Below are positions 16,571 through 24,309 of a DNA stretch of 43,910 bases, in pieces; the first letter of the stretch is position 1, and each line of letters starts with the position of its first letter. This stretch comes from Verrucomicrobiota bacterium. GTDB taxonomy: Bacteria > Verrucomicrobiota > Verrucomicrobiia > Verrucomicrobiales > Akkermansiaceae. The translations under genes and the position numbers were made by a program. The notes under the pieces are model-generated. The model saw nothing but the letters and a program-made list of their open reading frames with translations, was not told where the DNA came from and searched no databases. The stretch spans positions 1-43,910 of the forward strand of contig JAURPJ010000052.1 of the NCBI GenBank assembly GCA_030835305.1, written 5' to 3'.

Positions 16571-17530
16571 ATGAAAAAAATCAAAGGTATCCTGATCACC
16601 CTGATTGTGATCTACGTAGCGACGGCTTTCTTGGGGGAGAATTTTCTCGGGGGGTATAATCAGGGGAAGTTGCTCGAACGGACCGGCCTATACGGGCTAT
16701 TGGGAATCGGGGTGGCGTTTGTGATTATCACGGGTGGGATCGACCTTTCGATTGGCTCGGTGGTTTGCTTGGTCGGTTGCGGGGTGCCATGGCTGGTGAT
16801 GAAGCAAGATTGGTCACCGGAAGCTGCCGTTATGATGGCGATTGTGGTTTCGATGTGCATTGGGCTTTGGCACGGGTTTCTCATCACCAAGCTCAAGCTG
16901 CAGCCTTTTGTGGTGACTCTCTGTAGTTTGCTGATTTACCGAGGGGCGACCCGGGGGCTTGCCGAGGATCAGTCCCAGGGTTTTGGCGGTGATTACGAAG
17001 CATTTCGGAGTTGGGGAACGGAAGCAATCTCGGTGACGAGCAAGTTTGGGATTCCATACCCCTTTGTGATTTTGATCGTCGTCGCGGCGATAGCCTGGGT
17101 CTTTTTGAACAAGACAATCTGGGGGCGATATCTGATTGCCCTAGGCAACAATGAGGAAGCGGCTCGATTGAGTGGCATTAATACCGACCGAATGGTGATT
17201 TTATCTTATGTTATTTGCTCAATGCTGGCGGCGCTTGGCGGGCTGCTCTTTATTTTAAATGGAAACTCCGCCCAACCGAGTGACTTTGGAAATTTCTACG
17301 AGCTCTACGCGATTGCGGCCGCGGTGTTGGGTGGGTGCAGTCTTCGTGGAGGGGAGGGAACCATCGTGGGGGTTGTGATCGGGACGGCGGTGATGCAGCT
17401 TTTGAAAAATATGATCAACCTCGTCGATTGGTTGAAGTCGCATATGGAGTTCCTGATCGTGGGGGTGGTTCTACTCGTGGCAGTGATTGCCGATGAAATA
17501 ATCAAGCAGCGGGTAAGAAGACAGAGGTGA
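16571..17530 (+). CDS. Sugar ABC transporter permease (RbsC/MglC type)
   Basis: A 319-residue inner-membrane permease with about 8-10 hydrophobic segments. The family marks are GLYGLLGIGVAFVIITGGIDLS near the N-terminus (the IDLSVG-like block of BPD_transp_2), LITKLKLQPFVVTLCSL, ALGNNEEAARLSGI, and GGCSLRGGEGTIVG near the C-terminus. ATG 16571 is used because the earlier start overlaps the ATPase and adds non-family residues. It completes the importer with the binding lipoprotein and the twin ATPase. No kinase or catabolic gene follows, so substrate clues are missing. Confidence 0.94.
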   Translation: MKKIKGILITLIVIYVATAFLGENFLGGYNQGKLLERTGLYGLLGIGVAFVIITGGIDLSIGSVVCLVGCGVPWLVMKQDWSPEAAVMMAIVVSMCIGLWHGFLITKLKLQPFVVTLCSLLIYRGATRGLAEDQSQGFGGDYEAFRSWGTEAISVTSKFGIPYPFVILIVVAAIAWVFLNKTIWGRYLIALGNNEEAARLSGINTDRMVILSYVICSMLAALGGLLFILNGNSAQPSDFGNFYELYAIAAAVLGGCSLRGGEGTIVGVVIGTAVMQLLKNMINLVDWLKSHMEFLIVGVVLLVAVIADEIIKQRVRRQR

Positions 17531-17988
17531 TGAAAAACTTGCAGTTAAAAGACAGCGACTGGCGTCATCCGGCCGGCTCTATTGTGTGTCCCTTGTCCGG
17601 ACATTGCGGGGTGGATTCTCTGGAAGAACAATCATCCCGCTTGAGGTTTGCGAGATGGGCTGAGCTACCAGGGAGAACAAGCAATAGCCAGATTGTTTTT
17701 ATCAATTCGACAGAGCGATGAAGGTTCTCGGTATGGAGGTAATCTAAGTTTTTGGAGCGGGGCTCTCTTCACTGGGCTCTCTCATTGGCCATTGGCGAAA
17801 ACATTCTGGAATAAAGATCCGGGATGTAACATGGTTGTGCAATCTGGTGTCCCTCGTCGCGGGAGTGGGGTTGGTAATGGTTCCGTGAACCAAGGATTGT
17901 GGGTCAGCCTGGGGAAATGGCGCTTGGATCCCCGGAGTGAAGTCCAAGCTCCGCAATTTTGCCAACGGAGGACCTTTTGTTTGAAAAT
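17531..17988. other. 458-base stretch without a supported gene
   Basis: A 64-codon frame starts at 17527, overlapping the permease stop (TGATG), but its translation (Cys- and Ser-rich, no hydrophobic core) does not look like a protein and no family is recognised. A minus-strand 73-codon frame at 17744-17965 is equally unconvincing. No terminator with a clear T tract was found after the permease. The stretch may be worn-out sequence. Confidence 0.45.
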
Positions 17989-18270
17989 CTAGCGCTCCAA
18001 AACCACGGTGACGGGCTTTGGGAGGTTGAAGTTTACGAGCGGGTGGGAACGGTAGCCCTCTTTAGAGACTCGCACTGAATCGATGGCGGGGACATCTTGG
18101 TGAACGAAAACACCGCCTTTCTCGTTGGTCATTTTGGCGGGCCAGTCAAAACCTCGGCTCATTGGAATTACCCGGGCATCTTCGATCGGTTGGCCAGCCT
18201 CATCGACTACGAAAACGGTGGGAGAACAGGATGTGCAGACCAGAGCGAGGAAACCGAAGAGAAATTTCAC
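17989..18270 (-). CDS. Small lipoprotein with carboxypeptidase-regulatory-like beta fold
   Basis: A 93-residue exported protein. An N-terminal signal (MKFLFGFLALVCTSC) ends in a likely lipidated Cys15, although the residue at -3 is Cys, which is unusual. The remainder, VFVVDEAGQPIEDARVIP...TNEKGGVFVHQDVPAIDSVRVSKEGYRS, is a typical CarboxypepD_reg-like/transthyretin-like beta sandwich. The GTG start follows the nuoF stop with no gap (TAAGTG), so it is translated as the last gene of the nuoDEF unit. A role in complex I is not implied by its sequence. Confidence 0.75.
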   Translation of the reverse strand: MKFLFGFLALVCTSCSPTVFVVDEAGQPIEDARVIPMSRGFDWPAKMTNEKGGVFVHQDVPAIDSVRVSKEGYRSHPLVNFNLPKPVTVVLER

Positions 18271-19671
18271 TTATTGAACGGCTGAGAGGAATTGCTCCTG
18301 AGCGACTCGCTCGGCGGAGCGGGTGTCGTTCTCGTCCGACGTTTCGCCAACGAGTTCGTCGCGGAACTTGTCAATCATGGCTTCAACCGGCCATGCGCTG
18401 GCTTCGCCAAAAGCGCAAACGGTCTTTCCATCGATTTGATAAGCGATGTCTTCGAGAACCTGAACGTCGTTTGGAGTGGCTTTGCCGTCTTCGATTCGGT
18501 CGGAAACTTTCTTCATCCAGGTCGATCCCTCGCGACATGGGGTACACTGTCCGCAGGATTCGTGGGCGTAAAAATGGGTGATGTTGTTGAGGACCCAGGA
18601 CATGCGTCGGGTATCATCCATTACAATGACTCCGCCGGAACCCGCCATGGAGCCAGCTGCAGCCAGAGTGTCGAAGTCGAGGGGGAGTTGCCAGAAGGTC
18701 ATTTCCTTGGCGTCTTCACCGCGTCCGATTTTGAAAGTTTCATTGCAGCGGAGAATCTTGGAAGATGATCCTCCGGGAATGACGGCCTTTAGTTTGCGCC
18801 CGTCCCTGGGGCCTCCACACATGTCATAGAGTAGTTCCTCGAAGGTGACCTTTCCTACTTCGATTTCGAAAAAGCCGGGGTTTTTCACATCACCGGAAAC
18901 ACAAACGATGCGGGTTCCCGAATTCCGGGGAGTCCCCAATTTTACGTATTCCTCGCCCCCCATGCGGAGAATATGGACGACGTGGCAGAGTGACTCAACA
19001 TTGTTCACGATAGTCGGGGCCATGTAGAGGCCGATTGCTGCTGGGAAGTAAGGTGGCTTAATACGTGGGTAAGGGCGCTTCCCCTCGAGCGACTCGATGA
19101 GGCCGGTTTCTTCTCCACAGATGTAGGCTGCAGCTCCGCGGTGAACGTAGATTTCGAGATCGAATCCGGACCCTTGAATGTCCTTACCCAGGAAGCCGTT
19201 TTTCTTGGCGTCGGCGATCGCTTTCTCCAAGGTGATCGCTGCTTCGGGAAATTCCTCTCGAATGTAAATGTAAGCGACGTGGGCTCCGACGGCATAGGCC
19301 GAGATTACCATGCCCTCGATGAGCTGGTGGGGATCCTGGTGAAGGATGTAGCGATCCTTAAAGGTACCTGGCTCTGACTCATCAGCGTTGCAAATGAGGT
19401 AGACAGGCTTGGTATTATTCGGTGGGATGAATCCCCATTTAATACCGGTAGGAAAACCAGCTCCTCCACGCCCGCGAAGTCCGGAAGCTTTCACCTCGTT
19501 GATGACCTCCTGGGGCTCCATCTTGAGCGCCTTTTTAGCCATCTCGTAACCACCCTCCTTGAGGTAGGTTTTGATCTTGGTATTCCAGCCCTTGCGATCA
19601 ACATTTTTGAAGATCAGACGATGCTCCTTTTCGTGAGGTTCCTTGCCGGGGAGGTAGGTAATGTCAGACAT
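18271..19671 (-). CDS. nuoF: NADH-quinone oxidoreductase subunit F (NADH-binding)
   Basis: A 466-residue peripheral subunit of complex I that binds NADH and FMN and carries one 4Fe-4S cluster. The glycine-rich NADH/FMN site GRGGAGFPTGIKW is at 67-79, followed by CNADESEPGTFKDR, the FMN-contacting block. The cluster cysteines are in ESCGQCTPCREG (Cys373, Cys376, Cys379) and in TVCAFG (Cys419). Length and order are normal; the last 20 residues are a variable tail. It follows nuoE by 30 bases and abuts the small lipoprotein gene. nuoG does not follow, so the operon is incomplete here. Confidence 0.97.
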   Translation of the reverse strand: MSDITYLPGKEPHEKEHRLIFKNVDRKGWNTKIKTYLKEGGYEMAKKALKMEPQEVINEVKASGLRGRGGAGFPTGIKWGFIPPNNTKPVYLICNADESEPGTFKDRYILHQDPHQLIEGMVISAYAVGAHVAYIYIREEFPEAAITLEKAIADAKKNGFLGKDIQGSGFDLEIYVHRGAAAYICGEETGLIESLEGKRPYPRIKPPYFPAAIGLYMAPTIVNNVESLCHVVHILRMGGEEYVKLGTPRNSGTRIVCVSGDVKNPGFFEIEVGKVTFEELLYDMCGGPRDGRKLKAVIPGGSSSKILRCNETFKIGRGEDAKEMTFWQLPLDFDTLAAAGSMAGSGGVIVMDDTRRMSWVLNNITHFYAHESCGQCTPCREGSTWMKKVSDRIEDGKATPNDVQVLEDIAYQIDGKTVCAFGEASAWPVEAMIDKFRDELVGETSDENDTRSAERVAQEQFLSAVQ

Positions 19672-19701
19672 GAGCTTGGTAAATTTTTGGGGTGGTGAAA
19701 A

Positions 19702-20412
19702 TTAGCTTTCGTATTGAGCGATGAGTCCTTCGGCCTTCTCGGGAGTGACGCCCTCGTGGAAGTCGTCGTTGACGAGGCAGACCGGGGCGGTCCCGCAGGA
19801 TGCCAGGCACTCGGCGTATTCGACCGAGTAGTTCCCGCAAGGGGAGACGGAAATCGGGTCTTTGTGAGCATCGGCCAAATCGCGATCGATTCCTGTGAGT
19901 TCGCAAAGCTTGGCCATGAGTTCGTAGGATCCACCCATGGCACAAGAGAGGGTGCGGCAGACCCGGAAGTGGAGCTTGCCGGGAGCCTTTTGGCGGAAGC
20001 CGGGATAGAAGGTGACGACTTCCACGACCTTGATCGCGGCGATGTCGAGTTTCTTGGCTACCCATTCAATGGACTCCGGGCTGATGAAACCGTGCCGGTG
20101 CTGGACTTCGTGTAGAAGGGGAAGAACAGCGGAGCGTCGTTGGTCATCGGGATACTGGGCAATGCGCTTATCCGCTGCCTTTTGCAGCGATGGAGTGACC
20201 TTAAAAAGAGGAAAGTGAACCGCGCCGGGAGTGACGGGAGAGTGAACATTCTTTTCGAGAACGCTTGGTTGCGCACTACTGTATGCCGCAGAACTCCGGT
20301 CGATCATAAGCGGCTTTGGCGCTTCGCGCACTTCAGGGGCGTGGAGACGGACGTAGCTCAGCTTGGACCGGTCGATCGAGCGAGGACGGGGGACTTCAAT
20401 TTTAGAACTCAC
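19702..20412 (-). CDS. nuoE: NADH-quinone oxidoreductase subunit E, with N-terminal extension
   Basis: A thioredoxin-fold subunit of complex I with one 2Fe-2S cluster. The ligands are Cys152 and Cys157 (CRTLSC) and Cys202 and Cys206 (CLASC). The core begins near residue 74 (PSLQKAADKRIAQYP, then LPLLHEVQHRHGFIS), as in NuoE. The preceding 70 residues are polar, Pro/Arg/Ser-rich and probably disordered; typical NuoE has about 160-170 residues, so the extension is unusual. The start is GTG at 20412; no good internal start near the core was seen. It lies between nuoD and nuoF on the same strand. Confidence 0.95.
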   Translation of the reverse strand: MSSKIEVPRPRSIDRSKLSYVRLHAPEVREAPKPLMIDRSSAAYSSAQPSVLEKNVHSPVTPGAVHFPLFKVTPSLQKAADKRIAQYPDDQRRSAVLPLLHEVQHRHGFISPESIEWVAKKLDIAAIKVVEVVTFYPGFRQKAPGKLHFRVCRTLSCAMGGSYELMAKLCELTGIDRDLADAHKDPISVSPCGNYSVEYAECLASCGTAPVCLVNDDFHEGVTPEKAEGLIAQYES

Positions 20413-20449
20413 CTTAAAAAAAAATCAGGTTGAAAAATTAGACGGAGAT

Positions 20450-21706
20450 TTAGCGGTCGCACTCGCCCATGACGAAGTCGAGTGAGCCAAGGATGGCTGG
20501 GATGTCGGAAACCATATGGCCTTTGAGGAGTTCGGCGCAGATGCCAAGGTTGACGAAGGACGGGGCGCGGATTTTCAGACGATTCGGAACACCGCCGCCT
20601 TTGGAATGAATGTAGAAGCCAAGTTCCCCTTTGGGGTTCTCAGCGGCAAAATAAACCTCGCCCGCAGGGGCCTCGATCCCTTGAGTGGCTACGATGAAGT
20701 GGTGGATGAGTTCCTCCATCGACATCAGGACGCGTTCCTTGTCAGGGAGGGTGGACTTGGTGTCGCCCACGTTGATTTCACCTCCGGGGAAATCGTCAAG
20801 GACCTGACGGATAATTTTGATGGACTGGCGCATTTCCTCCATCCGGATGAGGTAACGGTCGTAGCAATCCCCGTTTTGGCCGACGGGAATGTCGAAATCG
20901 TATTTTTCGTAGCCGAGATATGGGCTGTCTTCCCGGAGGTCGCGGGCGACTCCGGAGGCGCGGAGGTTGGGGCCGGTCATACCGTAGCTGATGGCGTCCT
21001 CGCGGCTGATCACGCCGACGCCGCACATGCGCTCGAGGTAAATCTTGTTGTTGTTCAGAAGCCCGGCGATCTCGTTAATGGAATTTTCGCACTCATCGAG
21101 GAAAGTGAGGATTTTCTTATCCAAACCCTCGGGAATATCGCGAATCTGGCCTCCAACACGGGTGTAGGATGTCGTAAAGCGGGCTCCGGTGAGTTGTTCG
21201 CAGAAGTTGTAAATCTTCTCGCGCTCGGTAAAGGTGTAAAGGAAGACAGTCATGGCTCCCACATCCATGGCACAGACGCCGACTCCAAGCATGTGGGAAG
21301 AAATCCGGGCGAGTTCGCAGCAAAGAACACGGAGTGCCTGGCCGCGCGGTGGCAATTCCCAACCCATCAGTTTCTCGACCGCGCAGGCGTAAGCGACGTT
21401 GTTGGCGAGTGGAGCGAGGTAATCGAGTCGGTCGGTGTAGGGAACGAACTGATTGTAATGCATGTTCTCGGCGATCTTTTCGTCGCCGCGATGCAGGTAG
21501 CCTATGTGAGGCTCTGCTTTTTCGATGATTTCGCCGTCCAATTCCAGCACAAGGCGTAATACTCCGTGCGTGGCGGGGTGTGACGGGCCCATATTCAGGA
21601 CCATCTTTTCGCCGAGGACATCGTCGGTCTCCGCTTGGTAATCGGTAACGGCCTTTGCTGCGACGGCAGCGGCATCCGGGGCCTCGTAAATAGTGGTCTC
21701 GCTCAT
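20450..21706 (-). CDS. nuoD: NADH-quinone oxidoreductase subunit D (49-kDa type)
   Basis: A 418-residue subunit forming, with NuoB, the quinone-reaction site of complex I. The signature blocks are NMGPSHPATHGVLRLVLELDGE, EPHIGYLHRGDEKIAE, DRLDYLAPLANN and the C-terminal DIPAILGSLDFVMGECDR. His and Asp residues of PSHPATHG and the LDY tyrosine line the quinone cavity in homologues. It is a stand-alone nuoD, not fused to nuoC. Upstream, instead of nuoC, is an unrelated lipoprotein gene, and a perfect CRP-like palindrome lies about 45-70 bases before its ATG. Confidence 0.97.
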   Translation of the reverse strand: MSETTIYEAPDAAAVAAKAVTDYQAETDDVLGEKMVLNMGPSHPATHGVLRLVLELDGEIIEKAEPHIGYLHRGDEKIAENMHYNQFVPYTDRLDYLAPLANNVAYACAVEKLMGWELPPRGQALRVLCCELARISSHMLGVGVCAMDVGAMTVFLYTFTEREKIYNFCEQLTGARFTTSYTRVGGQIRDIPEGLDKKILTFLDECENSINEIAGLLNNNKIYLERMCGVGVISREDAISYGMTGPNLRASGVARDLREDSPYLGYEKYDFDIPVGQNGDCYDRYLIRMEEMRQSIKIIRQVLDDFPGGEINVGDTKSTLPDKERVLMSMEELIHHFIVATQGIEAPAGEVYFAAENPKGELGFYIHSKGGGVPNRLKIRAPSFVNLGICAELLKGHMVSDIPAILGSLDFVMGECDR

Positions 21707-21750
21707 GTTAAGACACGGGCATGAAACTCTCGTTCTTCGGGGCTCGCAAG

Positions 21751-21776
21751 GACTTTGTGAAATATTTCACAAAGTC
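21751..21776. promoter_or_regulatory. Perfect 26-base palindrome, CRP/FNR-like operator before nuoD
   Basis: A flawless 26-base inverted repeat with core TGTGAAATATTTCACA, which is TGTGA-N6-TCACA, the exact half-sites of the CRP consensus. Its centre lies 57 bases upstream of the nuoD ATG and it ends 4 bases after the stop of the upstream lipoprotein gene. It has no T tract, so it is not a standard terminator, although an 11-bp stem with an ATAT loop could form in RNA. Binding by a Crp/Fnr-family protein controlling nuoDEF is an inference. Confidence 0.6.
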
Positions 21777-21780
21777 GGGA

Positions 21781-22278
21781 TCAGAACCTCGGAGGAAGAA
21801 GGGTGAGACGGGTGGGATAGTAACGATCTGAGGGGGAAAAGAGCCATCCTGGATTCTTTGAAACGAGTTTGTAGTCAGTGAGGAGGAATTCGGGGAGGAA
21901 TTGGTTGCTATTGGGTTCGTAGAGTTTACGTCTCGTGTATCGCCCATAAATCCGATACTCGTAATTGTTGTCAAATCCGTAGTTTTTGCTGCCCCCTGCT
22001 TCAGAGAGGCGGTCGGGGTTCAATTTCCGTGATTCGTTAAAAACGACCAATTTGGCCTTTTTCGCCGATTGGCCGGGTTCGCGAAGATATCCCCAGAAGC
22101 GTGTTTTTTTCACAAAATAGCGGCGTCCGTAGTAGAAATCGCCCCGGGGTTCGGCCTCGATTTGAGCTTTTCGGGTGCTAATCGTGGGCAGGTTTCCCAT
22201 GTTCCCGGGGCCACTGGAGACTCCCGTGCAGGATGGAAAAATTGGCAAAAGAAAAGCGAGGAGGAGAAATAGGCGCAC
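21781..22278 (-). CDS. Lipoprotein, unknown function
   Basis: A 165-residue exported protein. Residues 1-17 are a lipoprotein signal (RLFLLLAFLLPIFPSC, Cys17). The mature part is rich in Tyr, Arg and Lys with short beta-like runs: GDFYYGRRYFVKKTRFWGYL, KLVVFNE, YEYRIYGRYTRRKLYEPNSN and LLTDYKLVSKNPGWLFSP. This looks like a small outer-membrane- or periplasm-facing beta protein; I do not recognise a named family. The start is GTG. It precedes nuoD on the same strand but the CRP-like palindrome between them suggests a separate unit. Confidence 0.75.
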   Translation of the reverse strand: MRLFLLLAFLLPIFPSCTGVSSGPGNMGNLPTISTRKAQIEAEPRGDFYYGRRYFVKKTRFWGYLREPGQSAKKAKLVVFNESRKLNPDRLSEAGGSKNYGFDNNYEYRIYGRYTRRKLYEPNSNQFLPEFLLTDYKLVSKNPGWLFSPSDRYYPTRLTLLPPRF

Positions 22279-22416
22279 GTCGGAACTGTGAACTCGTTAG
22301 CCTCTTCTGGTCAAGATCAGAGGGGGGTGGTAATTTGACTTGTGTATGGTGGGGAGTCCGCCGTGCAACAGAGTGTTGCTTTATATCGTTTTTACATGTT
22401 CAAAAGGGTGCCGCAA

Positions 22417-23049
22417 ATGCTTGGCCCACCTCCTATCCCGTTACAAGCTCCGCAGTCTTCCCGGCGGCGGACCGCGCTCATTGTGATCGGGGTGACTTTG
22501 GGCTCGCTGGTCCTCCTCGTTGGGGCGGGGTTCCTTTTTGTCTTCACTGCACGTGATTTCGAGCCGGACGCGGCCCAAAAAGACTCAATCCTGACCGTCG
22601 ACCACGCTGCTGATTTCTCCTGGATTGACCCCTCAACCGGGACTGAAGAATGGGAGTGTGAAAAGTATCTCGATGGTTCCATTCAGATTTCCTACTTGTA
22701 TTCGGACAAATTGATCTCTCTGAACTGCACCGTCACGGTCGAGAGGAAGTCGAGTGACGTTCTGGCCTCGTATCTTGCCGAATGGAGCGCGTTAAAGTTA
22801 GGCAATCGTCTTAGCGGTGTCGATGTGGGTCTTGAGGAGGCCAATCATGTTTTTTCATGGGGTGACCAATCAAAATTTGCTTTTCAAGTCATCGAGAACG
22901 AACGCTCCGGGTTTGCCTTCATCACCCGCAAAGATAAGAAGATCTACTTCGTTAATGCCTGGGGACTCAATCTTGAAGATGCAGATGAGATCGCTGCGCT
23001 CCTCAAGCCCAAGCTGGAGCTTTTTGCGGCAGAGCCCTATCTCAGATAG
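22417..23049 (+). CDS. Membrane-anchored protein with Pro-rich N-terminus, unknown function
   Basis: A 210-residue protein with a short Pro-rich cytoplasmic tail (PPPIPLQAPQSSRRR), one transmembrane helix (ALIVIGVTLGSLVLLVGAGFLFVF) and an external domain of about 160 residues with alternating strands (WECEKYLDGSIQISYLYSD, LNCTVTVERK, FAFITRKDKKIYFVNAWG). The ATG at 22417 is chosen because AAAAGGG lies 8 bases before it; ATG 22396 is an alternative. It is divergent from the lipoprotein gene. Function is not recognised. Confidence 0.7.
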   Translation: MLGPPPIPLQAPQSSRRRTALIVIGVTLGSLVLLVGAGFLFVFTARDFEPDAAQKDSILTVDHAADFSWIDPSTGTEEWECEKYLDGSIQISYLYSDKLISLNCTVTVERKSSDVLASYLAEWSALKLGNRLSGVDVGLEEANHVFSWGDQSKFAFQVIENERSGFAFITRKDKKIYFVNAWGLNLEDADEIAALLKPKLELFAAEPYLR

Positions 23050-23166
23050 ATTTTTTTTCCGGTCATTGCCCCCGCCAAATTCGAATGTGCGGCTCGAGCC
23101 ATGCCTCCGCCGTTTTCAAGAAAACTCCAGCTTGCAAGATGACCGCGGCTGTCGCTTATTCACGGC

Positions 23167-24288
23167 ATGAATTTGACACGGACAGCCTACGGGACCTGGA
23201 GCGGCGGACGGTTTATGCACTTTGGCGAGGTTCTCGATGAAGATCGCTACCAGGAATGTATCCGAGTGGCTTATGATGTAGGGATCCGGACCTTTGTGAC
23301 GGCTGATGTTTATGGCCAGGGCAAAGCGGACGCGGCACTGGGTGAGGTGCTCTCTGAATACCCCCGCGACAGCTACTGCCTTGTCGGAATGCTCGGGCAT
23401 GATTTTATTGATGGCGAACGTGAGGGGAGCAAGGGATATCCAAGATTCACTAACCCGGCCTTGCGGGGTGAGTCGGGCTATCGCGACTTTTTGCGTCGGG
23501 CATGTGAGAGTTCGCTCACGAATTGTCAAACCGACCATTTCGATCTCGTCATGCTGCACAATCCGGACGAGATCGGCTACACCAGCGAGGCTGTGTGGAA
23601 GGGAATGAATGCCCTCAAGGAAGAGGGGCTCTCGGAGCGTCTTGGTATTGCGCCAGGGCCGGCCAATGGCTTCACCCTCGATCTCCTGCACGTCTTCGAG
23701 AATTTCGGTGAGGTCCTGGATTGGGCCATGATTATTCTGAATCCGCTTGAGCCTTGGCCCGGCCGGCATGTTTTGGATTCAGCGGGAGCCAACCAGGTCG
23801 AAATTTTGACCCGCGTGGTTGACTACGGCGGACTTTTCCACGGCGATATGAAGCCGGGTCACGTTTTCCGGCCGGGCGATCACCGCGCATATCGTCCGGA
23901 AGGTTGGGTCGAACGGGGAAATGATGCGATGCAACCGATGCGAGCGATTGCCGAGAAGCATGGGCTGAGCATGATTCAATTCGCCTCGCTCTGGAATCTC
24001 TCCCAAGATCCGGTGAAATGTGTTGTGCCGACTGTGATCCAGGAAGCTGGCGAGGATGCGGTGCCGATTGAAGATAAGATTCGCGACTACGCGGCCATTC
24101 CTGCTGATTTCAAATTCTCAGCCGAAGAGGTGGAAGCCATTCGTAAGATGGGGGACAACACCGGCTGCATGATGCTGAAAGGGGCCAGTCAACGTCATGA
24201 GGGGCCTTGCGAACGCCCCGATGAGTGGCCGATGCGCGAAGAGCTTCTCGATTTGGCAGGGCAATATGGTTTGACAAAAGAGTGGTGA
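23167..24288 (+). CDS. Aldo/keto reductase family protein
   Basis: A 373-residue (beta/alpha)8 protein. Family blocks include GIRTFVTADVYGQG with the catalytic-type Tyr and preceding Asp, DLVMLHNPDEIGY with the active-site His, and RLGIAPGPANG, VILNPLEPW-like and CVVPTVIQE toward the cofactor side. The strand that usually supplies the catalytic Lys (TK in standard members) reads CLVGMLGHDF, so Lys appears replaced. Relatives with the same LNPLEPWPG and VVDYGGLFH blocks seem to form a distinct clade, so this may be normal for them. Substrate and redox activity are uncertain. Confidence 0.85.
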   Translation: MNLTRTAYGTWSGGRFMHFGEVLDEDRYQECIRVAYDVGIRTFVTADVYGQGKADAALGEVLSEYPRDSYCLVGMLGHDFIDGEREGSKGYPRFTNPALRGESGYRDFLRRACESSLTNCQTDHFDLVMLHNPDEIGYTSEAVWKGMNALKEEGLSERLGIAPGPANGFTLDLLHVFENFGEVLDWAMIILNPLEPWPGRHVLDSAGANQVEILTRVVDYGGLFHGDMKPGHVFRPGDHRAYRPEGWVERGNDAMQPMRAIAEKHGLSMIQFASLWNLSQDPVKCVVPTVIQEAGEDAVPIEDKIRDYAAIPADFKFSAEEVEAIRKMGDNTGCMMLKGASQRHEGPCERPDEWPMREELLDLAGQYGLTKEW

Positions 24289-24309
24289 CAGCGATTCACC
24301 TAATCCACA

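Noticed and set aside
17527-17721. 64-codon frame overlapping the permease stop
   Set aside because: The TGATG overlap looked like translational coupling, but the product has no hydrophobic core, no family match and a frame that ends in a gene-poor gap.
20516-21559. 347-codon plus-strand frame
   Set aside because: It is antisense to nuoD, which is certain; the long frame results from codon bias in the opposite strand.
21751-21776. Palindrome as the terminator of the upstream lipoprotein gene
   Set aside because: There is no T tract on either side and the arms meet the CRP core exactly, so an operator is the better reading.
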